A stretch of DNA of 64,000 bases from Pseudisothecium myosuroides (lineage: Eukaryota; Streptophyta; Bryopsida; Hypnales; Lembophyllaceae): NCBI GenBank assembly GCA_951799445.1, contig OX637297.1:5828001-5892000 (forward strand), in the 5' to 3' direction. The translations under genes were made by a program, and so were the position numbers. The notes under the pieces were generated by a model. The model saw nothing but the letters and a program-made list of their open reading frames with translations. It had not been told where the DNA came from and made no database searches. Below are positions 1 through 11,763 of the stretch, piece by piece (positions within the stretch are counted from its first letter, which is position 1; each line of letters opens with the position of its first letter).

Positions 1-309
1 TAACCACCTTGAGAAATCGGGAACTTCTTTCAACTCGGCTGGATACTCCATCCTCCTTCTCCTGGGATGCACTCCTTGGCTATAAGCGGTTCTTCTACTA
101 ATAATCTCGGAAGACAAACGCTTGTGAGTCCTGGCATTCAAAAGTTTCAAATTGACCATTGTCAAAGTCAAAATGCACCGGCAAATCTCCAGACTGACTT
201 CAAATCAAAGCATTGGCAGATCTAATGCACAGCATCCACTCCTATGCAATTCTCGAGCGTATTGAAATAAGTCAGCATGGGGAAATTTCTACAAATGCAC
301 TCAATAATA

Positions 310-460
310 GGGTTGTCCCGGACGTTCGTTTTTTCGGAAATCGCGTCCGAAAACAGGACGTCCAGACGACTGGACGACCGGTTACAATGGACGCTGTGGA
401 CGTGGGCGGACGGTGTCCAGTCGCCGTCCGGGGGTCGGGCGGACGGGCGGGTAGGCGGCT
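310..460. repeat. GTCCG-rich GC array A, 3' border of the hAT unit
   Basis: A GC-rich island in AT-rich surroundings, built of short GTCC/GGAC and GGGCGGAC words (for example GGGCGGACGGGCGGG near 437). It lies beyond the 3' end of the minus-strand hAT transposase. A smaller array of the same kind lies just upstream of that gene at 4515-4555, so the two bracket it. I infer subterminal repeats; no clean terminal inverted repeat or target duplication was found. Confidence 0.55.
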
Positions 461-828
461 GAGCGATTTTAATATTTTATGGTTGAGTATTTTGAGTTAT
501 ATTCGTATGAATACATTTTTATTTTGTTACAAGTAGTAGGTTACTTTTTGATGTTTTTGAGGTATGTTGCTTTCAAAAATATGTTGTTGAATACTTGAAA
601 ATAAAAAATCAAAGAATACACAAGGAACAATTTTTGAATTTCACTTTCAATGGAATGTAATAAACTTAAAGATTTCAATACATTTTCAAACATAAACATG
701 CAAACTAGTTCTGAACTTCTAGAGTTCTAGTCTACTTACTCTACTACTCTACTAGGGATCAATGCTTGCACACAATAGTTGAAGTCTTGTCTCTTCAACT
801 TTTTGCCTTTAAACACCTTCTTTACAAA

Positions 829-1563
829 CTACCCTTCGTTTGAGCCTTTTCTACAATTGGATTTTACGAGGTAGTAATCAATGTCTCCTTTCACTTTTGC
901 CCCGCTACTATATTCATTTGATTGAAGTCCGTCGTCTTCACTGTTAAACGTGTCATCTTTGTCATCTGAAGCAGATAATTGACTTCCACCCCTATTTTTA
1001 AGCACTTTCTTAGATGTAGAAGCTCTCTTTGACTTGCCCATCTTCTTCTCTTTTTTCACTTGTATTAAAGTTTTTCCTATGCGTTGTTGAAGACAATCAA
1101 CCGTTTCTGGTTTTGTGAGGGAAAGTACCGCATTTCGCTCACGTCTATCAAGAGGAGGTTTTCCTATGTTTGCTTTCTTCTTCGGGGATATAACCAACGG
1201 CTCCATCACTCGTCTTCTCTTCGCTTCAATAGATTCCTTCAACATTGTTTTTCTTGTTTGTTGTCCCTCGGTGCTGCATCCATGTACTTCATTCAAAGAT
1301 TTCAATTTCCCGTTTGATGGCTTCATAGATGATTGAATTGGGAAACCTCTTTTCTTGAACACGGCATCCAATGTTACATTATCTTCATGAATACGGCGTG
1401 AAGATATGTTGGAAGTCCGCATTTCAGATTCAGAACTTCTTGAACCTAACACAGTGGTACTTTTCGTACTGAATAGTACTTGTGGAGGTGCTGGATGATT
1501 CCTACATGGCGATTTTAGGGTGATTGGCATGCTTTTTTTCATGCCTTCACTAGTATATAGCAT
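829..1563 (-). CDS. Lys/Ser-rich unrecognised ORF downstream of the hAT transposase
   Basis: A 244-residue open frame starting with ATG at 1563. It is rich in Lys, Arg and Ser with basic clusters (EAKRRRV, SPKKKAN, KKEKKMGKSKR) and ends in an acidic stretch (SASDDKDDTFNSEDD). There is no recognised fold; the composition suggests a disordered nuclear protein tail. It follows the acidic tail of the hAT transposase on the same strand after about 110 bases but in a different frame. It could therefore be a separate exon, a frameshifted continuation of the transposase, or a second protein of the element. Function unknown. Confidence 0.35.
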   Translation of the reverse strand: MLYTSEGMKKSMPITLKSPCRNHPAPPQVLFSTKSTTVLGSRSSESEMRTSNISSRRIHEDNVTLDAVFKKRGFPIQSSMKPSNGKLKSLNEVHGCSTEGQQTRKTMLKESIEAKRRRVMEPLVISPKKKANIGKPPLDRRERNAVLSLTKPETVDCLQQRIGKTLIQVKKEKKMGKSKRASTSKKVLKNRGGSQLSASDDKDDTFNSEDDGLQSNEYSSGAKVKGDIDYYLVKSNCRKGSNEG

Positions 1564-1673
1564 GTTCGGGCTTCCGCTTTCACAGCTACTGTGAAACTAC
1601 ATTGTTCATCGGTAGTTGCGCGGTAGGATCCACGGTACTTTGTTCCTCAGTACAATTGCTCCCCAATCTTCCT

Positions 1674-4217
1674 TCAGACTAACATTGTATTGTCCACATT
1701 CATTTGGTCTTCATCATTTCGTTCGTCATTTTCTTCTAAATGGGCCACTACCACCAATGGTGACTTTTCCGTACTAAGCACCACCATTCTTTCAGACGTA
1801 CCAGCTACAACTGTAATCCCAATTTCAGTTGCTAGTGTAACATTGGTGTCCTCCTTGTTTGCCAAAAGCGATTTGGTGCTTAGAAGGCAGCTTCCATCTA
1901 GAAATCTTGCTATGGAAGGTACCTCTTCATCACTCTCACAGTGACCATCCTCTACAGGGAAATCATATTCGTTTCCCTTATTGTTGGTCACATTATCATT
2001 GTGCATATTCCATCTGCCACCACCGGAATTGTGCATGTGTCCACTGATATCGTGGTGTACGTCATCTAGAAGGTCCGCATCACTTCTTTGTTGTTCATCT
2101 TCCGATTGCTCCATGTCTTCACGTTCTTTGTCATAAACATGATTAACAATATTTTCTTCCAGAAAATCATCATCATCATCACTACTGTCGTCGTCACCAA
2201 TAGGCCCCTCAGATTCTTCAGACTCCGCATTCTTATGGTACCACTCCTTCTCATCTCTCTCCTTTGATGCGGACAACTCTTAAATTTGTGTACACGTACA
2301 CCAAATCCATGGCTCTCTTTGTTTTTAACTTGTTACGAGATTTGTTGTGAACAAAAGAATAACTACTCCAATTGCGTTCACATGCAGATGAAGATACAGG
2401 TTGCCCCAATATTCTCCTCGCAATTGGAGCAATGAGTTTCCCGCATACTCTTTCAAAATCCCACCAAGCGTGCGCTGATAATTTGGACTCACTTGGATCT
2501 AACATGTTGTGAAAAGGAGGCTCACGATGTCGAAAAGCCATGAACTCCTTAACAACATCAGCGTACTCTCCAGGTTTATATATTCGCCTGAATACGTTCT
2601 TGCATGCGTCAATTACATGATCATCGTCGGCTAATTCTATGGCGTAGAGAAGGTATGGGTTTAAAAGAGCCCCAGCATACATGAGATCATTCTCCACTAA
2701 TTCTCATCGATTCTGGAATGCCTGCTGCAGTGGTTTCACTTCTTCCTTAGTCAAGCGAAAAGGTGGATTATCTATATCCAACACATGTTTCCGCATTTTC
2801 TGCATAATATGTAGAACCTTACCCGTGCATGGTGTCTTTGCATCTAGATCATGGAGGCCATAAACAACAGGGCCCAACAATTCAACCAAATTCTTGTAAT
2901 TCTTCCAGAATTCAGAGCTGTTCAGTATCCTCTTCACAAGTCGAGACTTTGTACGACTATTGCCTTTCTTGTCCGACAAGGTCCTCACGTATGTATCCCA
3001 ACGCGGGTCAGTCACACTTTGTTTTAATGCACTTTTCACCTTCAGCAAGCGCTTCAATGTAATGAAATTGGAGGCAAATTTTATTTCCCCCGACATCAAC
3101 AAGCTCAATTCCTTTTTGTAAGTACGAAATAGTGCAAGCAACATGTATCGCTTTCTAAAAAACTTAAGCACCATCTGTGCTTCATTAACCAAATTCCCTA
3201 TCCACCCTTCGTTGCCTCAATCTTTGAGCAACAAATTCAAGGCTGAGACCACGCACCTTGGAAAAAAATGTGCGGATACTTCTTCGTTATAATTTGCACG
3301 GCTTTAGGATTCACAGGAGCATTATCCAAGGTTATTTGCACCACATTCTGAGGCCCTACCTTCTGTATAAATGTGTCCAAAATAGTTGCCAAATACTTTG
3401 CATTTTTTTCAAACCCACTTGTGTCCACTGATCCCAAGAATTGTTCTCCCGCGGAAGACACGAGCATCACATTTATCAATGGCTGATTTGTAACTGAGCT
3501 CCATCCATCAGTAGACAATGTTGCACCAAATTTCCGGATACTATTTTCTGTCCGCTTGTGCAATTTCACCTCAATATCTCCCTTCACTTGGTCTAACAAT
3601 TTTGTTTGTAAAGCGTTATACGAAGGAGGGCTGTATGGCCTTTTGAACTTAGCCGTTCTCTTCACTGCCTCTTTGAATACTTCACTTCTCGCTACCGCGA
3701 ACGGTATGTTTGTTGAATAGAAAAAATTAGCCCACAACGTATTCAAATTGCATCTACCAGCTTCTTCAAAACCATCTGTTAGCTGGCATTATCTATGAGG
3801 CCTATTGATGGAAGAAGGTGGAGTTTTTTGTTGGCTCCTAGATTCTGTGTTTTGGTTCATTCCTGAAGCTGAACGAACTGTTTGAATGGGAGTTGTGCAC
3901 GAGTCCTTTTGAGTTGAACGGTCTGAATCCTTTCCATTTGGCGTACTATTTGTGACTATTAGAAGATATTGGCCATCTACATTCTCAAGATCCAATCTTC
4001 GTGGGAATGATCCATCACACCGAAGAAAAAGAGCTCGAACTCCAGATGTAAATCGCGTACATAGGCTTATTCCTGTGTCACAAGTACCATTTTTCCCTTC
4101 ATATCCCAAATGACTCAACATGCATCACTTTCGATTCGCAAATTCCAAGCTGCATGCTTTGCACTTCACTTTACCACTTGATGTAACAGTATACCATTCT
4201 GAGAAATCCTTCTTCAT
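1674..4217 (-). pseudogene. hAT-family transposase, decayed
   Basis: Reading down the minus strand from ATG at 4217: a BED-type zinc finger start (GKVKCKACSLEFANRK, then MLSHLGYEG); a DUF659-like domain at 3746-3237 with STDGWSS and TLDNAP; a middle segment (3192-2704); the hAT dimerisation domain at 2697-2251 (SACERNWSSYSFVHNKSRNKL, DLVYVYTNLRVV); and an acidic tail at 2276-1674 that continues the domain after a one-base shift (KGER then DEKEWYHKN). Breaks seen: TGA at 4125-4127, TAA at 3789-3791, a frame change between 3237 and 3192, TGA at 2704-2706, and a frameshift near 2253. The Cys/His expected after the DUF659 core is replaced (FFQGAW). hAT transposases cut and paste DNA and leave 8-bp duplications. 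This copy cannot make an intact enzyme. Confidence 0.85.
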
Positions 4218-4514
4218 TGTGAAAAGCTTCTTCCAATTTCCACTTTGAAATTATCAATATTCGCTCAAACTTTAAAATACATGTGCACTCAAATCATTAA
4301 ATCATCATGTAATCATGTATCAAATAAAAGTATTGCATGAAGCCTTGGAAACCAAAGCCCCCCTATTCACTAAACTATGCATTACCAAGTAAGAAACACA
4401 AGAAATGTAGCTCTAGCCCTTGGGAATCTTAGCATTCAGGTTAACAGGAGTGATTTCAACTACCTTCTTCCTTGCTCTTATACGTTTGAGTTGCTGAAAT
4501 CAAACTAACCGTTA
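4218..4514. other. 5' flank of the hAT transposase, noncoding
   Basis: AT-rich stretch between the transposase start and GTCCG array B. I see no gene here; it probably holds the transposase promoter, leader and an intron. Confidence 0.3.
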
Positions 4515-4555
4515 GAAGAAGCCCCAACGGACGAGCGGGCGGACGGGCAGGCGGT
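4515..4555. repeat. GTCCG-rich array B, upstream of the hAT transposase
   Basis: A short GC-rich run (ACGGACGAGCGGGCGGACGG and neighbours) about 300 bases upstream of the minus-strand hAT start. Read on the minus strand it is C-rich (GCCCGTCCGCCCGCTCGTCC), like the arrays upstream of the other units in this window. It may be the other border of the hAT element, or belong to the end of the RING unit that begins beyond it. Confidence 0.5.
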
Positions 4556-4909
4556 CAAATAGGATTCATTTTTCTTTTTTTCATAAAACCATGACAGTGA
4601 ACACAGGAGAAACATAGTATTATACTATTATACAAACCAAAAAATCGTTGTGCCAAACACAGCACAAATGAAGAGAACATCATCAACAAAGAAGGCCAAA
4701 AAATACATAAAAATATATATATTAATATATGAATAAGACAATAAAAACATTTTTTTGGGAGGCAAACTGATACAAATTATAAAGAAAATATGATATGCGC
4801 GATTTAAAAACGACAAAAACTGAAAAAGTGCCATACTTAGAGTGCAAACAAAAGTAATAAAGCCTATACTACTTAGTAATCTTCTATTAGTACTAATGTA
4901 GGTTTATAG

Positions 4910-7734
4910 TCAAAAATGAAACATTTTTCTATTACATTCCGGCACCATTATTGTCATCAGAATCGAAATCCCTAGCATTTCAAAAAGTCTTGTAGCCAAA
5001 GAAATACGGCACATGGGACAACGGGCGGCATACGTTGCGGCCCTTTGGATACAAAGAATATGGAAAGAATGGCCACATTGGCCCAAAGTTAAACATCCTT
5101 CGGGCCCAAAACCATGCTGGCAAAGACAACACTTCCCTTTCAACAGGAAATCATTAGGATTACTGCCAAGCACAAGTGTCTTTTCTTCATCAAATATGTG
5201 AGCAGACAATGTGTTGTGAACTATCCATCCTTCTTCCACTTCTCTGGCCCAATTGATGTCCTCGGAATGATAGGATTTGCCGTGATTTAGGCGCTCAAAC
5301 ATTCGATCCATGTCTCCCCAAACCGTAACCTGCACATCAGGATTTGCTCTTTCATCCTCCATCTTCCTCTTGAAACACAAATAAGAGCTCTCTACGTGAT
5401 TGTATGTTTTGTCCGACTTCATTGCATACGTGAGGAGCCCACTCATGAGTCGAGAGGACACGCGTGCAAGATCTTGTAGTTGCCTCGCCCAAAACATCCA
5501 ACGCAAGTCCCCTAAACCCTTTGGAAGGATATTGCTTAAAACTCCTACTTTTTCCATTCGTCTCATTAAAAACTCCGCCTCATTCTTCTCTTGAATTGCC
5601 AAGTCCAATTGTTGCTTTAAGTCGTCGACCATAGGGGCGACCGGTTGCGTGGGTTTAGAGCCTTCCAATAAGAGAAGAGGCTCAGGTTCCAAGCTTTCAA
5701 TAGCCACTTTAACTTCTGTACTCTCGTCCACGGCTTTGCCCTTCTCAACAATATCAAGGGCAAGAGAGAAAGGAGGGATAGCGTGATGGCTCTCAATGAC
5801 CTCTGCAATTTTTGTTGTCTCGTCCACGGCTTTGCCCTTCTCGAGCGGAAGAGAAAGTCGATCACTATCTTCAGTCCGTTCACTTTCCTCCCATGAGCCC
5901 TTGCAATGTTCACATGTCTTCTCGTTTTGTAATTTCTGTAACTTCTCCCGATGCTCACGTAACGTTCCCTCGAATGTCTTGCAGTTCTTTGTCAACTGCA
6001 AATTTTGGACCTTCCATTTCTCATTTCTGAGCCACTCCCTCTCATACTGTTGCTTACGTTCCTCATCTTTGTTCTGCAATGCCGTATACTTTTCCTTCAA
6101 CTCGTCATGGTCTTCCTTTGCATAAGACACTTTCGTAAGCTCTATAACCTTCTTTTCAAGGTCACATAAGTTGTTTAGGTCTTTCACCCTATTATCCTGC
6201 AGTTCGTTTGCGAAATCAACAAACTTCCTGAAAGCCAATGCACCATGCATAATCTGTAGCGTGATTTGAGAGAAGGAATCCACGATTGCCTCAAGGGCAA
6301 GTGTGCATTCAGCCACAAGTCTAGCTGTACATGATAGAGATAAAGCGCTTTTAAACATGTCTTTGAAGTCCATTTTAGAAAAGCGTGACTTGGAGTGCCC
6401 TTCTCCCCTTTCCATTGAACTGTCCCTTTCCTCTTTAGTACAAGTTTCATTTGAAGGGCCCCCTTCATTTGAAACGGCGAAACTGGTTGGGCCGCTTTTA
6501 ATTCTTTGCCATCAAAGAGTACACTCTAAGAAGTTCTCCATTTCTCGTACTGGAGGAATCTGGCGTAATCTGTCAAGATCTTCACAATCCAACAAATTCA
6601 ACACTGGATGAAAGAATGGAGAAGGTATCCCTTCCTCATTATTAACAACGATATGAATGGGTGGCTCTTCCGAAGGCAGCATTGTATGCATTTGTCTCGG
6701 GGATGGGCTCTGTCTTTGGTTCCCGTCCTCATAATCATCTCTAGTAGTAATGTCCCCCAGGACATTGCTCTCTAGAAGATTAGTGATTGTATTGGTTGCC
6801 CTCTCCAGTTCTTCAATGGAAACCTCTTCCTCGGACTTGTCAAAAGGCGCCGTTGAATCCTCTTCATTTGGAAGACGAGCCGCCTTAAATACACAAGTTT
6901 CCTGCACTGGATTTGATACGTTCAGTACAAGATTCATAGATGATGCTGGAGCGTCCGCCACAACTCCTTTCGCATATACAACCCTAAACGCACCGTCCGT
7001 AGTAACATTTTGGTTGGTTTCACCTTTAGCGTTACTTTTTCCTCCGATGCCTTTCATACCATCCACTTTGGTTTGAAGTGTGGAATGTCTTGCCCTTTCG
7101 CTAGGTCATTTGAATTGGCCTTCGCTTCATTGGATGGAAGCAATGGCTCCTTTTTTTTTCCCTTCGTAACTTCTACATTCTGCTTTTCCGTTTGAACGGC
7201 ACTAGATACTTGTTCCGTTGCATTCTTTGATGTACCACGAGCTTCAAGAAGTTCGACATTTGATACAAACGTATCCGGAATATCTTTTTGATAGAAAGAC
7301 AGTTGAACTGGTGCTGTCGATGTCCTAGGATACGTGTTCCATTCCACTTTGCAAGGCAACACAAGTTCAGCATAAACCATGCATGCCAAACTGTAGTTTA
7401 TTTTGCCCTTGCTCATACCCTTGTCTCCAAAAAGAGCACGCCATACCTCCATCGAGCGATGCACGAAATGATCATTCAAGCAACTTCCTGGTTTAAAACA
7501 GTACTCCTTAGTGTGAAGAGCATGACAGTCTTTAGGCCACAACTTTCCAATGTGATACATCTTCACATATTTCTTGCACAATTTAAAAGACCAATACTCT
7601 GCGTCCTCCTTCTCCCAATCGTCCTCCTCCTTAATATTGTCGTTCAGCAAAATATCATACCGCAACTGATGACCAGCTCCTCTAGGTTTGGATTTCTTGT
7701 TGCTTTCAGCTGCACCAGTATTTTCTGTTGCCAT
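4910..7734 (-). pseudogene. CKKYVKM-domain protein with C-terminal RING-H2 finger, broken frame
   Basis: One long minus-strand coding unit in three pieces. From ATG at 7734, 226 residues hold a domain with LCKKYVKMYHIGKLWP and INYSLACMVYAELVL, shared with the plus-strand gene at 11764. A one-base shift at 7054-7066 leads into a 184-residue linker, which is in the same frame as the last 501 residues but separated by a TGA at 6512-6514. The last part is coiled-coil-like (Glu/Lys-rich to about residue 180 of that piece), carries a duplicated EKGKAVDE segment, and ends in a C3H2C3 RING (residues about 428-468: CCLC, CGHSFHILC, CPMC, with x14, x10 and x2 spacings). RING-H2 proteins act as ubiquitin ligases. 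A GTCCG array and TATA box lie upstream. With a frameshift and a stop it is probably inactive, unless these are spliced out. Confidence 0.7.
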
Positions 7735-7999
7735 AACTACTAAATGTTTTGATTGTCGAGTGATGACTGTCGACTATGAAATTGAAATTGTAATTGTCAA
7801 AGTCTTGAAGTCTTGATATGTTCACCAAATACTAAGAACGCGTGTCGATATCTTCGAGCGTGTCAAAGTGATGAAGTCCCAAAGGCCAAACCCTATATCG
7901 AAAAAAGATAATTGACCCCAATTCTCCACCACATAGGAGCAACTAGCGTGGTGAAGCAATAGTAGCACATCCAACGTGGCTTGTTTCCTCAATGGGAGA

Positions 8000-8188
8000 G
8001 TGGAAGTGAAGAGAAAGATGTTGGCCGTCCGCTCATATAGCTGTCCGCTCCCAGACCTAAAAAGTACCCTCCCCCGAAGCTAATCCAGACGACGCGGACC
8101 TAGCCCAAACCGGCGGACGGGCGGACGGACCCACGAACAAGTGGACGGCGGGCGGACCCGCGAACGGGCGGGCGGGTGGGTGGGCCAA
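8000..8188 (-). promoter_or_regulatory. GTCCG array C with TATA box, promoter of the RING unit
   Basis: GC-rich stretch (GGCGGACGGGCGGACGGACC near 8113) lying between the left inverted-repeat arm and the gene starting at 7734. On the minus strand a TATA-like CTATATGAGC lies at 8040-8031, flanked by GAGCGGACAG and GAGCGGACGGCC, about 300 bases before the ATG. The same order (array, TATA, leader, ATG) is seen at 11311-11764 and 15090-15464. Promoter function is inferred. Confidence 0.5.
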
Positions 8189-9102
8189 ACCGCCTTGGAT
8201 TCCAATTTCAATTAAGGTTGCCTAGGATTCCATTGTTCTTATCAAACTTGTGAGGTTCAGAATCTAAGCCCTAAATCCTAAACCCTAAACCCTAACGATT
8301 TCAGTCCTAAGTATTTTTTCAGAATTCATTAGTTCTCTTCTTTGATTGAAGTTTAGATTGAAAGGTAATGGAAGAAAAATTACAATTGAAACTCAAATGC
8401 AATTGAAATTTGTGAATTTCAATAAATTTTAAATTTCAAATGCAAATACAACCTACAATCCTATTTGAATTGAATTGAAATGTAATGCAATGCACATACA
8501 ATTCAAATTTAAATCACATTCACTTCTAATTCAATAGAAATAAGAAGTTCTAAAAACTTCTCATGAATTTGGATCTGTACTTTCCTATCATTTGAAAAAA
8601 AGAAATGCACTGTGCAGTACAATTTCATTTAAAATATGTATTACATTCCATTTTTATTGAAATTGATTCCAGAAATTGATAATTTTAATTTAAATGAAAG
8701 TTACATTCAACTAAGAATGAAATTACATTCACATTCATATTCTATTTCATTTTTTTGCCGCAAAATTGCACATGCAATTTAATTTGAATGCAAGGCAAAT
8801 TGTATTGCAATTCAAGTGAATTTCCAATTCAATTTCGATTGAATTCCAATTTCTACGGAAATTCAATTCATGGACAATTCATTGAATTCAATTTAAAAAC
8901 TTAAAATTCATGAAAGCATCAGATTTATTTTGAATTTTAATTGGAATGACTTTGTAAAATCAATCATACTTCGAATGGGTTGACAGTGCAATTGAAATTG
9001 AAGTGGAATTGGAAAATGAATGATAAACCATTATTAGGTAACACTATTTGTACCATAATGAATGAAATATATATGAAATTATGAATCAATCATTTGTCTA
9101 AG
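8189..9102 (+). repeat. Left arm of a large inverted repeat
   Basis: This 914-base AT-rich arm is repeated inverted at 10396-11310. Compared by eye, long stretches are identical base for base, with only scattered differences (such as GCACTGTGC here against GCGCTGTGC there, and a one-base indel near 8218). It contains telomere-like motifs (CCTAAACCCTAAACCCTAA at 8279-8297) and many short AATTCAATT-type palindromes. No coding potential. The similarity carries on less exactly into the GTCCG arrays on both sides. Confidence 0.95.
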
Positions 9103-10395
9103 GGAAGATTCAACAATAATATGACATATGAACGTGGGATTTTATTTTTCTAAAGGAAAAATAAAACCATACTAAAAGATATTGTATTTTTTTTTTATGA
9201 AAGAAAGCTATAAGTCTCGGGGGGGTCACTTAGAGTGTCCATTAGAAAACACGTGCGAACAAAACTTTGGACCCCCTATATTATATCCTAAAATTTAAAT
9301 AAAATGAAATAAAAAAAATATGACTAGATTTTCCTACTTCAAAAGTTTATGTTTTGAATTATTGATATTTTTATTTGTTAATGATAATTAGTTACAAATT
9401 TTTGAAGTAATTAGATACACTGTACAACTAAAAAATAACTTTCACACCCCTATATTATATCCTAAAAAATTGTCTAAAAAATGAACAAAAAATTCCTAAA
9501 AATAGCTCTCTATTGAAAGTTCATTTTGAGTTGAGTATTGATGCAATGGTCATCTAAATGTGATCTCTATAAATATTTGAGTTAAAAAACATGCCGTTTT
9601 AGGCCATTTTCAACCTCTTGTACAAATCATTTCAACTATTATTTTAGTTTGAAATTTTGGCAATAGAAACCTATAGTCATTATTAAGCAACCCTCAAAAT
9701 TTTAAGTTGAAATTATAGTTCATTAGAAACCACTTGTTCACACGTGGTTTGTAGTAAAATACTAGGTGCCCCCCCCGAGCTATAAGTACTAGTAATTGAT
9801 ACCAAATTTTTTGTTTCTATTAAAAATAATCTTCAATGGTAATGCATATTCTATTTCATGTATACAATTATATTTAATGATTAAGAACCAACAACTAATT
9901 ATTGAATTGCCATTGTTCTCCATAATGAAGATGCATCTATGGTATTAACGTCTGAACGACTTTTAGAAATGAGCCTCAAATAGAATGGACCTTGGAATCA
10001 AATACACATTAATGATTCATTTCAGCATATAGTAGAATACATTTGAAGAAGCCACAAATCGCTTAGCCCATGACATGATGACAAATCCGTTGTAGAGAAA
10101 TAAGAGTTCACGTCCATAATCAACTTGCACACTCACTGGATTGAACTTCAGGAGGATTGTGACTTCTAAGCTTTGGACGATTCTTCGTGGAATTTAGAAG
10201 AAAGCGTCGATTTCCATTACTTGAATATTTACTTAGAATAGTTATCCTAAACCCACTACAATAATGATGGTATTTAGTGTTATGGTACAAATAGTGTTAC
10301 CTAATTTTTACCATATCCATTTAGAGTTTTACTTCCTAGCTCTTATGAGCTCATTTCTAATATGAAATTATCTTTAACACTAATATGAAATTATC
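9103..10395. other. Spacer (loop) of the large inverted repeat
   Basis: AT-rich and without convincing genes. It holds a hAT-type MITE (9216-9779). Near its right edge a short tandem duplication (TAATATGAAATTATCTTTA at 10359 and 10381) and a copy of TATGGTACAAATAGTGTTAC (10281-10300) occur; the latter also lies inside the right arm at 10441-10460. These duplications mark the junction where the right arm begins. Confidence 0.7.
9216..9779. mobile_element. hAT-type MITE with perfect 8-bp target duplication
   Basis: A 564-base insertion flanked by the direct repeat CTATAAGT (9208-9215 and 9780-9787). Its ends are inverted: CTCGGGGGGGTCACTTAG on the left, and CTCGGGGGGGGCACCTAG reading inward from the right. 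An 8-bp duplication is typical of hAT elements. It has no coding capacity, so it would depend on a transposase elsewhere; the hAT copy at 1.7-4.2 kb is decayed. It landed inside the loop of the big inverted repeat. Confidence 0.85.
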
Positions 10396-11310
10396 TTTAG
10401 ACAAATGATTGATTCATAATTTCATATATATTTCATTCATTATGGTACAAATAGTGTTACCTAATAATGGTTTATCATTCATTTTCCAATTCCACTTCAA
10501 TTTCAATTGCACTGTCAACCCATTCGAAGTATGATTGATTTTACAAAGTCATTCCAATTAAAATTCAAAATAAATCTGATGCTTTCATGAATTTTAAGTT
10601 TTTAAATTGAATTCAATGAATTGTCCATGAATTGAATTTCCGTAGAAATTGGAATTCAATCGAAATTGAATTGGAAATTCACTTGAATTGCAATACAATT
10701 TGCCTTGCATTCAAATTAAATTGCATGTGCAATTTTGCGGCAAAAAAATGAAATAGAATATGAATGTGAATGTAATTTCATTCTTAGTTGAATGTAACTT
10801 TCATTTAAATTAAAATTATCAATTTCTGGAATCAATTTCAATAAAAATGGAATGTAATACATATTTTAAATGAAATTGTACTGCACAGCGCATTTCTTTT
10901 TTTCAAATGATAGGAAAGTACAGATCCAAATTCATGAGAAGTTTTTAGAACTTCTTATTTCTATTGAATTAGAAGTGAATGTGATTTAAATTTGAATTGT
11001 ATGTGCATTGCATTACATTTCAATTCAATTCAAATAGGATTGTAGGTTGTATTTGCATTTGAAATTTAAAATTTATTGAAATTCACAAATTTCAATTGCA
11101 TTTGAGTTTCAATTGTAATTTTTCTTCCATTACCTTTCAATCTAAACTTCAATCAAAGAAGAGAACTAATGAATTCTGAAAAAATACTTAGGACTGAAAT
11201 CGTTAGGGTTTAGGGTTTAGGATTTAGGGCTTAGATTCTGAACCTCACAAGTTTGATAAGAACAATGGAATCTTAGGCGACCCTTAATTGAAATTGGAAT
11301 CCAAGGCGGT
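10396..11310 (-). repeat. Right arm of the large inverted repeat
   Basis: Inverted partner of 8189-9102; paired positions sum to about 19,499. The outer ends pair as ACCGCCTTGG (8189) with CCAAGGCGGT (11301-11310), and the inner ends near 9100 with 10398. It carries the TTTAGGG-orientation telomere-like run at 11203-11221. Noncoding. Confidence 0.95.
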
Positions 11311-11640
11311 CTGGCCCATCCGCCCATCCGTCCGCCCGTCCGCCCTTCATCGTCGGCCATCCGATGCAAAGCGGCCGCAGCTTGGGCTGTCCGATCGGGA
11401 CAGCGACGTCCACCCAGGACAGCTTGGCCCGTCCGCCCACTGGCCCATCCACCCGTTCGTCCCCGCGTGCGACCGCTGGCCCGTCCGCCAGCTCGTTTGC
11501 CCGTCCGCCCGTCCGTCCTTCATCGTCGGCCGTCCGATGCGAAGCGGTCGCAGCTTGGGCTGTCCGATCGGGACATCGATGTCCGCCCCGGCGGATGCTA
11601 TATATTTGGCCGCGGACGGCTCCGTCCGCACAGTTGTTTG
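11311..11640 (+). promoter_or_regulatory. GTCCG array D with TATA box, promoter of the plus-strand CKKYVKM gene
   Basis: C-rich on this strand (CCGTCCGCCCGTCCGCCC words) and containing a direct duplication with a period of 173 bases: the segment at about 11338-11410 recurs at about 11511-11583, both including CAGCTTGGGCTGTCCGATCG. A TATA box (TATATATTT, 11599-11607) sits between two GC-rich flanks. The first suitable ATG is at 11764, about 165 bases on. Long open frames across this array (Pro/Ser/Arg repeats) are composition artefacts. Confidence 0.55.
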
Positions 11641-11763
11641 CCTTGCGGAGTGGGCTGATCCAGTGGCAATTCGTCTCTGCGCACCTCCTTCGACTTCAAG
11701 TACAAACAACTGTGAAATTGTGAAACATTGCATTGTGATTTGTGAACTTGTCATTTGGACACC

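Noticed and set aside
8189..11310. CRISPR-like or chloroplast-type inverted repeat
   Set aside because: There are no short direct repeats with unique spacers and no plastid genes; the arms are AT-rich noncoding DNA next to nuclear transposons.
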